Assembly (NCBI GenBank): GCA_025558075.1
Contig: JAHLKF010000001.1
Location: 1,798,001-1,862,000, forward strand
DNA length: 64,000 bases
Direction: 5' to 3'
From: Gaertneriomyces semiglobifer
Taxonomy: Eukaryota > Chytridiomycota > Chytridiomycetes > Spizellomycetales > Spizellomycetaceae
The translations under genes were made by a program, and so were the position numbers. Shown here piece after piece: positions 1 to 10,343 of the stretch. The notes beneath the pieces were generated by a model, which saw only the letters and a list, made by a program, of their open reading frames with translations, had not been told where the DNA came from and ran no database searches. Numbering within the stretch: position 1 is the stretch's first letter; each line of letters opens with the position of its first letter.

Positions 1-251
1 CACCGTCACTAGCGACTGGCATCCCGCCTTGTTTCTGCGCTTAGAATTATATACAATCGACGAGGTGAGTGGCTCACCATCTGTCGTTCCCAAAATATTT
101 GCCGAAAGCCCGGGCAAAACCTATTCGCCATTGTCCCAGTTGACCACGGCAAGCAACTCCGAAAACCAGGTTAAGTGTGAAAAGCAATGACATCGCCAGC
201 ACCGCTAACCAGGCAAACACGCGCCCACATCTGCAAGAGCTTCAGCGCTTT
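1..251. other. Left edge, no gene assigned
   Basis: This stretch lies downstream of the ClpX stop codon. A possible splice donor (GTGAGT) follows an open stretch near base 65, so the end of a + strand gene from outside the window could enter here. I cannot identify a product from this fragment. Confidence 0.3.
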
Positions 252-2488
252 TCATTGCTTTCTGCCTTTCGAAAAGGTGCCTTGCAAGGTTCCGCTTGGC
301 AATCCAGCGGCTCTAGATTGCGAGAGGTCCCTCGCCACACCCGCGTTCCGTTGCGGACCCGGCGCTTGGGGTTCGGCGGCTGGTATCACGAACCCCTGTA
401 AGTCTGCCGCTTTCAGTGCCAGCTCATACTCCTCTTCAGGAAAACCTTTGGGTGTCAGACCAGCGACAGCTTCTTGATCGACGACCACGTAGCGAGTTGA
501 AGTGCCAGGAAAGGTGTATAATGCATTTTCAAGGATACTTTCCTGTAAACCATGGGAAGCATCAGTCATCCATGCAGGCAACTCGAAACTTCCCGGACCA
601 TTTTCTCACCATGATTCTTCGCAGCCCTCTTGCTCCTGTCTTTTTTTGCACAGCTAACTCGGCGATTTTACGGAGAGCGTCGGGGTGAAAGAAGAGTTCC
701 ATCTTGAAGCACGCTTAAGTAACAAGCACGCGACAATTCATTAACTGAGAGAACAAACTTACATCGCTCACTCGGAACACTCCTTGATATTGCTTGACGA
801 TCGCATTCTTCGGCTCGGTCAGAATCCTCACTAAATCGTCTACGCCAAGTGAATTTGCGCTGGACAAGACAGGCATTCGCCCTATTTACTTTGAGTTAGC
901 GCACAAAGTAATAACCTTAGGTAGTAACAAACCTTACCAACAAACTCCGGTAGAAACCCGTACTTGATCAAATCCTCGGGTTCAACCAATGCGAGTGCAT
1001 TCTCAACATGTCGCTCCATAGGCACACCGTTGCTCGAAGACGAAGCTACCCCGAAGCCAATAGACTATACCAATGAATGAGTCTCTCTGGTCAACATGGC
1101 ATACGCATTGAGCTGCGCTTGTCTCACCGATTTAGCTCCAATTCTGTCTCTAACAATCTGGTCCAGGCCAACAAACGCGCCTGAACAAATGAAGAGAATA
1201 TTTGAAGTGTCGACAGGAAAAACTTCTGCATTGGGCTGAGCTGAATTTCGTTTTGGTGCGCCAGGTTTGACAGTCACGTTGACGACGGTCCCTTCCAGCA
1301 TTCGCAGTAGGCCTTGCTGAACACCTTCACCGGCGACGTCTCGTTGATTCGGATTGGAGGAATCGGTTCGTCGAGCGATCTTACTTTCGTTACATACGTC
1401 AGTCGATGCGTCGAGTAAATAAAAGTGTTAACAGCTTACTCGATCTCATCAATGAACACGATCCCACGCTCTGCCTTTGCTACATCAAAGTCGGCATTCT
1501 ACGCGCCCGCATCAGCACTGGTAAACTCGATCAACAAGTCAAAGCCAACCAACCTGGAGCAAACGGTATATGCAAACCTCAACGTCTTCGCCCACATATC
1601 CGGCTTGGGTGAAAGGGGTGGCATCGTTCATTGAGAAGGGCACTCCGAGTGATTGCGCGATGGTTTTTGCAATAAGGGTCTTTCCTGAAAAGAATCATTA
1701 GAGCATAGAACATCTGTGAACATTGATGCCATATTGCTCACCGGAACCTGTGGGTCCAATCAGCATTACATTGCTCTTATCTACAATCACAGGCTCGTCC
1801 AAACTGCTTAGGCGTCGGATCGTTTCTTTCGGTACGGGATTAAAGCGTTCATCTACAAGGGGCGTTGACATGTTAGGTTTGACCTGTAGTTCGTCGGTCA
1901 GTATGAACGCACCTTCGCGTGGATCCTTGCCCTTACGCGTTGAGGAATTCAGGCGTAAACGAGCATTATGCGTGAACATTGCAACTGAAAGCGTCCGCTT
2001 TAGTTTCTCCTGCCCAATCACGTAGTCGTCCAGGTATTGACGGATCTATGGGGTACGATTAGAGTCAAGAAAACAGCGTGCAATGGGCGCAAGCGTCACA
2101 CCTGAAGTGGCGTCGCAGGAGGTGCATCCCAGGTACTAGTAGTAGGCTGCTCCACTTCATCCTCCATAACTTGTGCTTGTGCTCCCCCTAGTTGAGAACG
2201 TACGGTCTTGTCTTGTTTGTCCTTGTCTTCCTCGGACGGGCGGTTTTCAACTTGTGGTGCCGCAAATGCCCCCGGGTTCAGCGGAGGAAGATCGGCGGGG
2301 GTGCGGGTATTTCGTTCACTGAGAGCTTTTCGAGATTCTGCTGATCGGGTTGTCATCCGCGGCCCTCGAGAGCTACCGTCGCTGCTCGAGGTTAGGAATC
2401 TTAAGGAGGCATTACATAACGGTGTCGCGGCGACAGGCGCACCAGGGCGTAGTTTGACGTGGGTGGAGAACCTAGTAATAGCCTGCAT
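252..2488 (-). CDS. Mitochondrial Clp protease ATPase subunit ClpX
   Basis: ClpX is an AAA+ unfoldase that works in the mitochondrial matrix, with ClpP or alone as a chaperone. Nine exons join in frame (2488-2102, 2045-1742, 1684-1554, 1498-1440, 1383-1128, 1064-938, 891-773, 702-610, 542-252) to give 588 residues. The joined protein shows DDYVIGQEK at the start of the AAA domain, Walker A GPTGSGKT, Walker [10 protein letters not shown], the ICSGAF segment, the arginine-finger region PEFVGR, and sensor 2 GARGLR. The first about 130 residues are basic and Ser/Thr-rich, which fits a mitochondrial presequence, and no Cys4 zinc-binding domain is visible there. I chose ATG 2488 because the longer open frame starts only with GTG. 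The start exon is the least certain part. Confidence 0.93.
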
Positions 2489-2875
2489 TTCGTATAGCGT
2501 AGGTAAAGCAAACCGCACTAAGCGTAATGAGGTGCTTTCGAAAAGGTTTGATAGTAGACTTCTGGTGCAAAGAACTCTTCGTTTTTGGTAGCAAGTAGAT
2601 ATGGCGCGAAACCTGGACAGATGCTCGACAAAGGATGAGGGTGACGATTAGAGCGGTACCAAAACCCTCCCTATTCTGGCCAAAGGTGCTCGCACTCAAC
2701 AAGGTTCAATTAATGGTGGAATCATTATGTGTTGTGAATTGCACGGTGTGTACGCGACGACATCGCAATCAGCGCTGACAAGGGCTTTCCGACAACGGCG
2801 AATCGTTAGTTGCAAGAAAGGAGCTTACTTTCAACACAATAGAGTATAGAGTTGGTGCCTGCCGTTCCATTGTTC
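2489..2875. other. Divergent promoter region, ClpX / NAA38
   Basis: A 387-base gap between two divergently transcribed genes. Open frames here are short and unlike any family I know. I see no repeat or RNA gene. It presumably holds both promoters. Confidence 0.5.
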
Positions 2876-3182
2876 ATGCCTGAAACAGAGACGCATTTGA
2901 CGCAGCGGCTGCGGTCCCTCTTGTATACCAAGCTTCGCATCAGCGTCTCTGACAAACGGACGTTTACTGGTTGCTTCGTATGCACAGATCGAGACAGAAA
3001 TGTGATATTAACAAATGCAGAGGAACTCAATTCGAAAGGTCTAGAAAAATGCACGACTGTCATTTGCAAGATACTGGAAACTCATCTGTTGGTATTCAGG
3101 GGAAGAGAGACATGTTGGGCTCATCATGGTTCCTGGCAAACATATTACCAAAATCGAGGCTGAAGAAAGAGAGTATGCTTGA
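2876..3182 (+). CDS. NatC auxiliary subunit NAA38 (LSMD1-like Sm fold)
   Basis: Two exons (2876-3038 and 3100-3182) give an 81-residue Sm-like protein. The first exon carries the Sm1 part with the signature GCFVCTDRDRNVIL, which is characteristic of NAA38/LSMD1 and differs from canonical LSm proteins. The second exon carries the Sm2 part, GLIMVPGKHITKIE. NAA38 is the small partner of NAA30 and NAA35 in the NatC N-terminal acetyltransferase on ribosomes. The donor is GTCTAG, weak but GT, and the join is in frame. ATG 2876 is the first ATG; upstream in-frame codons are TTG only. Confidence 0.88.
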
Positions 3183-4100
3183 CGCTTAACCTGCCAAGTG
3201 CCAAGACGTTAACTTCAAATGCTGAGGCGCGGATTTTGGAGCGTTAGAAGGCAAGATGCCTTTTGACCTTCGCTTCGAAGCAGTCCGCTGAGCCGAGAAG
3301 CAGACCCAGGTCGTGATTGTACGTTAGATCTGTTTTCTCTGAGACTCTCTACGATGCGACGGGGTGAGGGGTAATACCTTTCTCGAGGCATACTACGCAG
3401 CATAGCCATGCGCTTGTTGCAACGGGGACGATTCACCTTGGCCGGATAAGCCTATCTTTCAGTTTTTCTGAATGTGCCCGACCATAAACGAAACTCAACA
3501 CGGCAGACCCAACGTGGAGAGATAGAGATTTGAACATAGTAAATAGACCGGCCGCCATCACAGAGATGAATTTCATCAGGGTTTAATCTACGGGACGATT
3601 GCTTGTCGATGCTTGTCGCGGGCAATTACTGACGTACTTTCTCATTCTCATTCGCTACCATGCCGTTTACACTGCCAGGTGCCACAGCAAAGGCATCTCG
3701 TTCATACAACGGAACCCGGCCATATAAATGATGCATACGTATACTCCTATGCGCTCGTCTGGCGCGGGAGCTAGTTGGAGCTCAGAAATTACTCAGGCGT
3801 CATGTACGTGTCAGCAGTGGTCCTCGAGTCATGCTACTATCGCAGTAGGCTTCATCCATGGTATCCTTGATGGGGATAGAATTCCGGCCCTGTTGAGCAG
3901 TATTCCGTGGACGGTATACGTATGATCACTGCGATGGCATTTTCGGAATTTCTCAGCCAATAATCCATTCGCTCTGCACTTATATAGAGTTGATTGCTAA
4001 ACTGGGAAATATGCTTCTCTCGGCCGCCCATTTCCACATTTTGAGCCGTCAGTAATTCGCTAATCCGCGTTTCCTAAATTTTTTACTAGCACCTTAGATG
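3183..4100. other. Intergenic, nothing recognised
   Basis: A 918-base stretch between NAA38 and the chromodomain gene. The open frames are under 75 codons, overlap on both strands, and show no family signature. No tRNA box pattern or long repeat was seen. Confidence 0.5.
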
Positions 4101-4976
4101 CTAATAAGCATCTACACTGTCGTTAATTAACTGCTCGCCAGTTTGATGGGTATTCTCTGGTAAAGGCTTAACCGTTGTGTCTTCGAGGGGGAGCGCGGCC
4201 TCGGAGGATGAATAATGTTCGCCGTCAAAGCACCAGCCAGTAACGTTGACCTTGTTCTTTCCATCCCCAAAGACAGTTGCACCACAGCACTTGAGTGTTC
4301 CGACGTGCTCATGAGGGTTTGCGGGGTTGGCATTACTGAACCCTGTCCACTCAACACTCCTGACATTGTGGGGTTGCCGGCATCCAGCAGGGTTACCTGC
4401 ATCGTAGCGACCTTTGCAGCGAACGCACTTGACAACATGTACCTCTCCCTTAATGGCTGTAGAGGCAATCTTAACGGCTTCATCGGAAGTTTTAAGAATT
4501 TTCAACAACGTGTTGGTAAGGGTTTCGTGGGAGACGCTGTCACCGGCGAACTTCAAAACGTTCGTCAGACGCGTGCGTTGCCGTCTCATAGCAGGAGTGG
4601 TTTTATGTTCAGCTGAATCATTCTCAGCTTCCACTGCAGCGGGAACGGAGGCAGATTTGGCTGCGCTCTTACGCGATTGAGCGACAGGCTTCTTCTTGGT
4701 TGCTCCAGTTGCGGAAGCCTTTGCTTGAGCAGCGCGCTTCGCTTGTTTTCCGGCTTTCGTATTGAAGAAGTTTCTGATCAGATCAGCTGCGGAGAGATCT
4801 GACGCTGGAAGCCATTGGTCATCGTCGTCCGAGTATCCCTTCCAATGGACTTTGTACTGTTCCTTGCCGCGATAAATGCGGTAATCGATGACTTTTTCGA
4901 TCTCGTACTCGTCTTCCGTACCACCAGTACTGCGCAAAGCAGTAGTAGTCTTCTCCGATTTGGTAGCTTTGGCCAT
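4101..4976 (-). CDS. Chromodomain protein with C-terminal Cys/His zinc-binding region
   Basis: A single-exon gene of 291 residues. A chromodomain lies at about residues 20-75 with the aromatic-cage pattern EYEIEKVIDYR, VHWKGYSDDDDQW and LPASDL, typical of methyl-lysine readers such as HP1. A lysine/alanine-rich linker follows (about 75-130). The second half has no chromoshadow domain. It carries a Cys/His-rich module (CVRCKGRYD, then CRQPH, then CCG, then GWCFDGEH) that looks like a zinc-binding domain. A role in reading histone methylation in heterochromatin is inferred from the chromodomain only. The chromodomain call is firm; the zinc module is by pattern. Confidence 0.85.
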   Translation of the reverse strand: MAKATKSEKTTTALRSTGGTEDEYEIEKVIDYRIYRGKEQYKVHWKGYSDDDDQWLPASDLSAADLIRNFFNTKAGKQAKRAAQAKASATGATKKKPVAQSRKSAAKSASVPAAVEAENDSAEHKTTPAMRRQRTRLTNVLKFAGDSVSHETLTNTLLKILKTSDEAVKIASTAIKGEVHVVKCVRCKGRYDAGNPAGCRQPHNVRSVEWTGFSNANPANPHEHVGTLKCCGATVFGDGKNKVNVTGWCFDGEHYSSSEAALPLEDTTVKPLPENTHQTGEQLINDSVDAY

Positions 4977-5057
4977 CCTTGGCTTCCTGGAAGATTGTAT
5001 AGTATTCTTTCAGATGCGAGTTGAACGAGGAACTGAATTGAAGCGTTTAACGCAGGC

Positions 5058-5063
5058 CACGTG
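5058..5063. promoter_or_regulatory. CACGTG site (CACGTGAC)
   Basis: A palindromic E-box in the 184-base divergent gap between the chromodomain gene and the peroxiredoxin gene. Cbf1/bHLH-type factors bind this hexamer in fungi. The same CACGTGA core recurs in other gaps of this window. Confidence 0.4.
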
Positions 5064-5160
5064 ACCCACCTCCGCGGAAGTGCAGCGGGTTAAACATTCC
5101 AAAGCGAACGGGCATTGACGAAAAAGGTCCCATCAATTATAAGACGGCAACACAGGCAGG

Positions 5161-6030
5161 ATGGGTTTGAGATTAGGTGACGAGGCACCCAACTTCTGGG
5201 CCGACACTACGCAGGGGGAGATTGAGTTCCATGCATTCAAAGAGGATCAGTGGGCTATTCTCTTCTCGCACCCTGAAGACTTTAGTATGTACACCTCCCA
5301 ACATTCACAGCAATTCCCAGACACTAATTTGGGGTCATTTTGTAGCTCCAGTATGTACGACGGAGCTTGGTGCGGTGGCCAGGTTGAAGGATGAGTGGCT
5401 GAAGCGTGGGGTGAAAGTACTGGGACTTTCTTGTAACGACCTCAGCAGCCACGAAGAATGGCTAAAGGACATCGACAGCACCCAAGTACTGTGTGAATCT
5501 ACAGTTGAGAATCATGGCTGCGACATTACCACTAACTTGATTTCTTTGTCTGATAGAATTGCCACGTCGACTTTCCAATCATCGCAGACGCCGACAGACG
5601 AGTCGCCACTCTGTACAATATGCTTGACTACCAGGACCCTTCCAATGTTGACCGACGAGGGATGCCCTTTACGGTTCGTTCGGTATTCATAGTGGATCCA
5701 CGTAACAGGATACGTTTGATCATAACGTACCCTGCTGTTACCGGAAGGAACTTTGATGAGATTCTGCGGGTGATTGACTCATTACAACTCGGCGATGAAA
5801 GGCGTGTGGCTACCCCTGCCAATTGGAAGGGACGAGGTGATGATGTGATAATTCATAATGATGTAAATGACGAGGAGGCCGCCAAGCTCTTCCCTGGCTT
5901 TAAAAAAGTGCTACCGTATTTGCGTACAGCAAGAATTGCGGACGAGCTGCCCCCTCTCAACAGGGAAGATGGGATCGATCAAACGGGCTCGCAGAATCAC
6001 AATGATGAGACGGTGATGAATTGTCAGTAG
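5161..6030 (+). CDS. 1-Cys peroxiredoxin (Prx6/Prx1 type)
   Basis: Three exons (5161-5284, 5346-5485, 5557-6030) encode 245 residues. The peroxidatic motif TPVCTTELG appears only after splicing the first intron, which confirms that junction. The second exon carries the KVLGLSCNDLSSHEEW segment and the third the DFPIIADADRRVA segment, followed by the long C-terminal arm typical of the Prx6 class. The enzyme reduces hydrogen peroxide and lipid hydroperoxides with a single conserved cysteine. No clear mitochondrial presequence is seen before MGLRLGDEAPNF, so a cytosolic place is more likely than a Prx1-like matrix place. The last about 30 residues are acidic and not part of the family core. Confidence 0.94.
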
Positions 6031-6243
6031 TTCAGTGTTGTTCTGCCAGGCGATAGTGGTCTTAGCCTATACCTTGAATGCTTGGGTTGTTTACTCAGAT
6101 TAATATCGTAGTATCGCCGCAATCCTTAACATTTTACGACGAGACGATGATGAGTATCCTGTGTCGGAACTCGACAAAAACAATCATAATGTGGACGTGC
6201 TGCGCTGCAACCAACGTCAGCAGCCGCGTCTGACGCGTTCGGC

Positions 6244-6690
6244 TCGCCTATAAAAGACCTGCCTCCCGTCGTCCCCTCCTTCCCTCTTTCTTTTCTCTTC
6301 AGTACACTCTTTCAGCACTGTTCGGTAGCTGGCTTTATATCAGAAACGTCCCTGTTGTGCCTCAGTTGGTGAAGGACAACAGTTGGGAACCTGGTTCGGG
6401 TGGGGTCTATCTACGGTAGATCAGCGAGCCCCAGACCTGTGGCCTCAGTGGTGGGGCTCCTTTGCACATCACAAGTCGACATCCGCTGCCGCACCATCAC
6501 CGCCTTGTAGCAAGGATGGGTCCGAGGGAAGGACAGCCGTACGTCGGGTCTGCTTGGAGGTCGCAACTGCAGTGTTTTTCCTTGATTGTTTCGCAATCCA
6601 CTACACGTTCAGTGGGCATTCCAACTCCTATAAAGAGTGTGCTCCCCCCCTTAAATAAGGAAGAAACTCTAAGTAAATGAATCGCCTGGT
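6244..6690 (+). promoter_or_regulatory. TATA box with CT-rich initiator leading a transcript of unknown type
   Basis: A strong TATA (TATAAAAG near 6249) is followed by a C/T-rich run, the layout seen before highly expressed genes in this window. No ATG occurs on the + strand from the TATA to about 6516. The first ATG opens a frame of about 50 codons ending at 6680 with no family signature. Perfect hairpin-forming sequence (ATCTAC-G-GTAGAT) lies near 6410-6422. It could be a non-coding RNA gene, a micro-ORF transcript, or a long 5' leader for the MPDU1-like gene at 7063. I could not match it to snRNA, SRP, RNase P or MRP RNA. Confidence 0.35.
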
Positions 6691-7062
6691 GTGAACTCCA
6701 AAGGGTTGCGTCGCACTTCGCGTCATGTCCAGTACAGAGCAAGCGCACGCTCGTTCTGAGAAGCGGCATCCGTTGCGGAAGAACTGGATTCATATATTAA
6801 TGCAGCAGTAAGACAGCGACGTCTAATGCACTGTCTGTTTCTGGTAGCCCACTAGGATTACTTCACATTCAGTAAGGTCAGGGTCGACCGCGTTTATCAT
6901 ATCTTTGCATCGTGTTGTCAAAGAATCGACAACAACCTCCGGTAGGGATCTTGAAGCCAACATCTAGCACCTCATTCCTTTAACTTGGAGGAGCACGGGA
7001 CAATTGCAGTGCTATACCTTCTCTACTCTGAAGCAACGACGGGAAGCGACCGCTGATTCAAG
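6691..7062. other. Upstream region of the MPDU1-like gene
   Basis: 372 bases with short overlapping frames only. Nothing else was recognised. Confidence 0.4.
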
Positions 7063-7716
7063 ATGGCGCCATCCACCTCACTACTCGCTCTTTCCAGGAC
7101 TCTCTCTGTTCCACTCTTCCTCCTTGGTTCCCTGCTGAAACTCCCGCTCCTCCCGCCGCTTCTTTCGTCCCTCTCTACGACTGGAATGCCCCTCGTGCCA
7201 ATCGCGCTGGAGACTCTTTCACTGACGATCACGATTCCATTTAATCTTCGCATGGCGAACCCATACCTGACGTGGTTGGAGACTGTGGTGATCCTGCTCG
7301 TGGACTTGTGTGTGATGGGTGTGTGGGCAAAAGAGAAGAAGGGCGGGAGAGGAGTGGTGGTGGGAGGGTTAATGTATGCGTGGCTGTTAAGGAAGTTATT
7401 GGATCCGACGATCGTGAATGATGCTACAATGCACCTTTTACTGGCACTGACGATCCCTCTTGGACAATTGAGTGGAATGACGCAGATCTATCAACAGTAC
7501 CGCCAGAAACACATAGGAACGATGTCACCAGTGACTTTGCTATTGGGAATGGTGTGTGGAGTGGGGAGGATGGTGACAACATGGGTCGAGGTAGAAGATG
7601 CAGGTATGAGGTGGGCAAGCGTGGTGAGTGCGATATTGGGAGTAGTGATGGCAGCACAGATGGCAATGTATCGCCAGGGTACGAGGAAGTTTTTGGCAGG
7701 CAGCAAGGACAAATAG
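7063..7716 (+). CDS. PQ-loop membrane protein, MPDU1-like
   Basis: A single-exon gene of 217 residues with about seven hydrophobic segments. The second half holds a PQ-loop-like repeat (IPLGQLSGMTQIYQQYRQKH, then GTMSPVTLLLG) followed by a helix with RMVTTW, matching the layout of mannose-P-dolichol utilization defect 1 proteins. These ER proteins are needed for use of dolichol-linked mannose and glucose in glycosylation and GPI-anchor synthesis. The first PQ repeat is poorly preserved. The family call rests on the second repeat and the overall topology. It converges on the glutathione peroxidase gene, only 75 bases away. Confidence 0.75.
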   Translation: MAPSTSLLALSRTLSVPLFLLGSLLKLPLLPPLLSSLSTTGMPLVPIALETLSLTITIPFNLRMANPYLTWLETVVILLVDLCVMGVWAKEKKGGRGVVVGGLMYAWLLRKLLDPTIVNDATMHLLLALTIPLGQLSGMTQIYQQYRQKHIGTMSPVTLLLGMVCGVGRMVTTWVEVEDAGMRWASVVSAILGVVMAAQMAMYRQGTRKFLAGSKDK

Positions 7717-7791
7717 GACTTGTAGACGTGAGTAATTACATTACGGAACGTACACTGAATACACATCCAAGAAGATCACATTGCCGACACC

Positions 7792-8277
7792 CTAGAGCAG
7801 CTTCAAAATGTCTTTCTCGATAGACTCTGGCGAGGTCGTGCTTGCATAACGATGGACAACTTGTCCTTCCCCGTCCACCAGAAACTTTTCAAAGTTCCAC
7901 TTGATCCTGGTCATGCCCAAAAGTCCCGACTTGTGTTCTTTCAAGTATTGGTACACAGGGTGGACATTGTCGCCATTCACCTCGACCTTGTCCATAATAG
8001 GGAACGTTACTCCATAGTTCCTCTGGCATACTTCAGTCTCTTCCGCTGCCGTTCCAGGTGCTTGATTTCCAAACTGATTACAAGGGAAACCGAGGATCAC
8101 CAGGCCGCGGGGGCCAAGTTTTTGGTAGAGGGCCTCGAGCGAACCGTATTGAGGCGTGAAGCCGCACTTTGATGCGACATTCACGATGAGAACGGGTTTG
8201 CCTTTGTGGGCGGAAAGGTCGTACGGCTGACCGCGAGCGTCGTTAACGGGAATTGAGTGGAATGAGGTGGCGGCCAT
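7792..8277 (-). CDS. Glutathione peroxidase-like thiol peroxidase
   Basis: A single-exon, 161-residue gene with the full family core: NVASKCGFTPQY with the peroxidatic Cys, the GFPCNQFGNQAPG motif, and WNFEKFLVD near the end. It is a cysteine, not selenocysteine, enzyme like yeast Hyr1/Gpx2. The length and second cysteine fit the monomeric fungal thioredoxin-dependent form that detoxifies hydroperoxides and may act as a redox sensor. There is no signal or targeting extension before MAATSFHSIPV. Confidence 0.95.
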   Translation of the reverse strand: MAATSFHSIPVNDARGQPYDLSAHKGKPVLIVNVASKCGFTPQYGSLEALYQKLGPRGLVILGFPCNQFGNQAPGTAAEETEVCQRNYGVTFPIMDKVEVNGDNVHPVYQYLKEHKSGLLGMTRIKWNFEKFLVDGEGQVVHRYASTTSPESIEKDILKLL

Positions 8278-9036
8278 TGTGCTTTTGAGTCGCTAGAATG
8301 TAAGGTAGCAAGAGGGTTTAAAGATTACACACGTCGCTAGCGCGGTGGATATTCCTTGGCATACTTACTGAAGCTGCACGAAATGGGTTGAGACCACCGG
8401 ATGTAAAACTAACCAACATCCGAGGGTCGTTTTGGCATCCGTTCAGCCGCTGGATGCCGCTGATTGCAGCGGTACGAGGGAGCAGGCTTTGGTAAACGTT
8501 GAAACCCATAGACCTACCACCGCAAGCGAAGATGCCGCACATAGTCATCGTCGAAGGTCCCATTCGTGTTGGCAAATCGTGCAACAAACGTTTGAAGAAT
8601 GTTGGACTTGGACGAGAACTCTGGATTGTTCTTATTTATGTGACGTGAACAGCAAGCACACATTCTCTAACACCCTTATCCCACGTTCATTGACACCAGT
8701 TAAGAGCCCGAATGAGAGCATACGATAATCATTCATTCAATGCGGTCATTTCATTTAGCGCAACCGTTGCTGGCGCTCTAGTAGATCCAGCTCAGATAGT
8801 TCACTCGCTGAGATATGGCCAGAGCACAACAGTAGTTGCGCTTGGAACACTTCACAACGCGACCGTGCTGGGGTCAGGGTTTTTACGTAATCCCGCGGGG
8901 CTCGTCCGGACAAAGGCTGTCTCACCGGACCTTTTCCCGGCGCGAAGTTTGACTTGACATATATAATACTTCAATACCCAGCGACGCTCTCAACAAGCTA
9001 GCCATACAAAAGCCTATCAAGCCGCCTTAACAAAAG
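8278..9036. other. Divergent promoter region, GPX / ASF1
   Basis: 759 bases. Frames are short and unsupported on both strands. A TATA-like run (CATATATAATAC) lies about 75 bases before the ASF1 start. No repeat or RNA gene was seen. Confidence 0.45.
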
Positions 9037-9951
9037 ATGAGTTTAGTGAATATCATTAATGTGGAGGTAGGGCAGCGAGAAGTATTTCCCCATTATGTCG
9101 TCGTTTTGTTCACTTTAGTGCTCACCGCATTGCTGGTTAGGTCCACAATAACCCATGTGGATTCGACGATCCTTTCCGATTTGAAATTACATTCGAAGTC
9201 ATTGCCGAGTTACAAGAAGGTTGGTGTTACTTTGAGTTTCGGCTGTTTACAAAGCAGCCGTCTGGTAGGTGATGGGAGCCTCCGCTAACGGTGCAGTTAT
9301 TTGTAGATTTGGAGTTCAAGGTTGTATATGTTGGATCTGCAGAAAGTGAAGACAATGACCAGACGTTAGAATCGTTACTTGTGGGACCGGTGCCGGTTGG
9401 CACTAGCAAGTTCATACTGGAGGTGAGCCTTCTGTGCACAATGTTGGCGCCAGGTTTTGCGTTCAAACACACTTTGCCACCAGGCACCCGCACCGGATCC
9501 GCGAAAGATTCCGGCAGAAGATGTCGTTGGGGTTACGGTCATCCTCTTGATGTGTTCATATCGTGAAAAGGAGTTTGTCCGCGTAGGATACTATGTGAAC
9601 AATGATTACTTGGATGAGGAACTACGAAAGGAACCACCGAAAGCTCCTATACTGGAGAAGCTACAGCGCAGTATTCTTGCGGATAAACCGAGAGTTACGC
9701 GGTTTTCCATTCCTTGGTGAGTAGCAGGTGGGTCGACCCCATGGCACGTTCCACTATGCTGATGTGCTCATCACCAAATTGTGCATGTCATTAGGGATAC
9801 GGAAGAGAAGCAAAACGCACACGTCCAACATGCAGTATCCCATGAGAACGCCTCTGCTATGGAAACGTCCGAACCGGCGGAAAACTCCATGGGGCACATT
9901 GGCTTGGGCGGCATGACGGGAATGGATAGTTCTATTGTCATGGCGCAATGA
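9037..9951 (+). CDS. ASF1: Histone H3-H4 chaperone ASF1
   Basis: Five exons (9037-9066, 9141-9219, 9307-9422, 9484-9716, 9795-9951) join in frame to give 204 residues. The protein opens with [11 protein letters not shown] and contains [56 protein letters not shown] and [10 protein letters not shown], the highly conserved ASF1 immunoglobulin-like core. ASF1 hands H3-H4 dimers to CAF-1 and HIRA and acts in DNA replication and silencing. The tryptophan codon that ends the core is split by the last intron. The final exon adds a short acidic, methionine-rich tail ([11 protein letters not shown] onward). Without this splice, translation would stop at 9720, giving a 153-residue protein. Confidence 0.95.
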
Positions 9952-10343
9952 TTGCCCCCAATAGCCCAACGGGAAATTGGTTTGGAAGGCGAAGGTCGGG
10001 TCAAGACTTAGCAGGTCCTCAACAGCGTCATCGCTGCTTAGGGCGAGAAAGCGGCAGAGCGCTTTGACTCCGGATGGCGATATTACATGTAGTTTTAGTC
10101 CGACCCAGCCGGTCTTAGGGAGACATCGGTGGTCCTTCATGCAGCGAGAGATAGCTTGTATGTGTTTATAATTACTTTGGAGATATTCCTCATCGTTTGC
10201 AGACGTTCAAAGTCGGAACGCGTGCCCAGCTTTTTAAAGCCTGAATTTTTCTTTTTTGCGTCCTTCGCGCTTAGGCCAAAACCCATACTAAAAAACATAT
10301 ACTTCAACTTCCTCAATTCCTGCTACGGAGGAAAGAATTAGAG
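9952..10343. other. Intergenic, ASF1 / DBP3
   Basis: 392 bases between two genes on the same strand. An A/T-rich stretch lies just before the helicase start. No supported gene. Confidence 0.45.

Noticed and set aside
6244..6690. SRP, RNase P, RNase MRP or spliceosomal snRNA
   Set aside because: None of the conserved core motifs I know for these RNAs is present.
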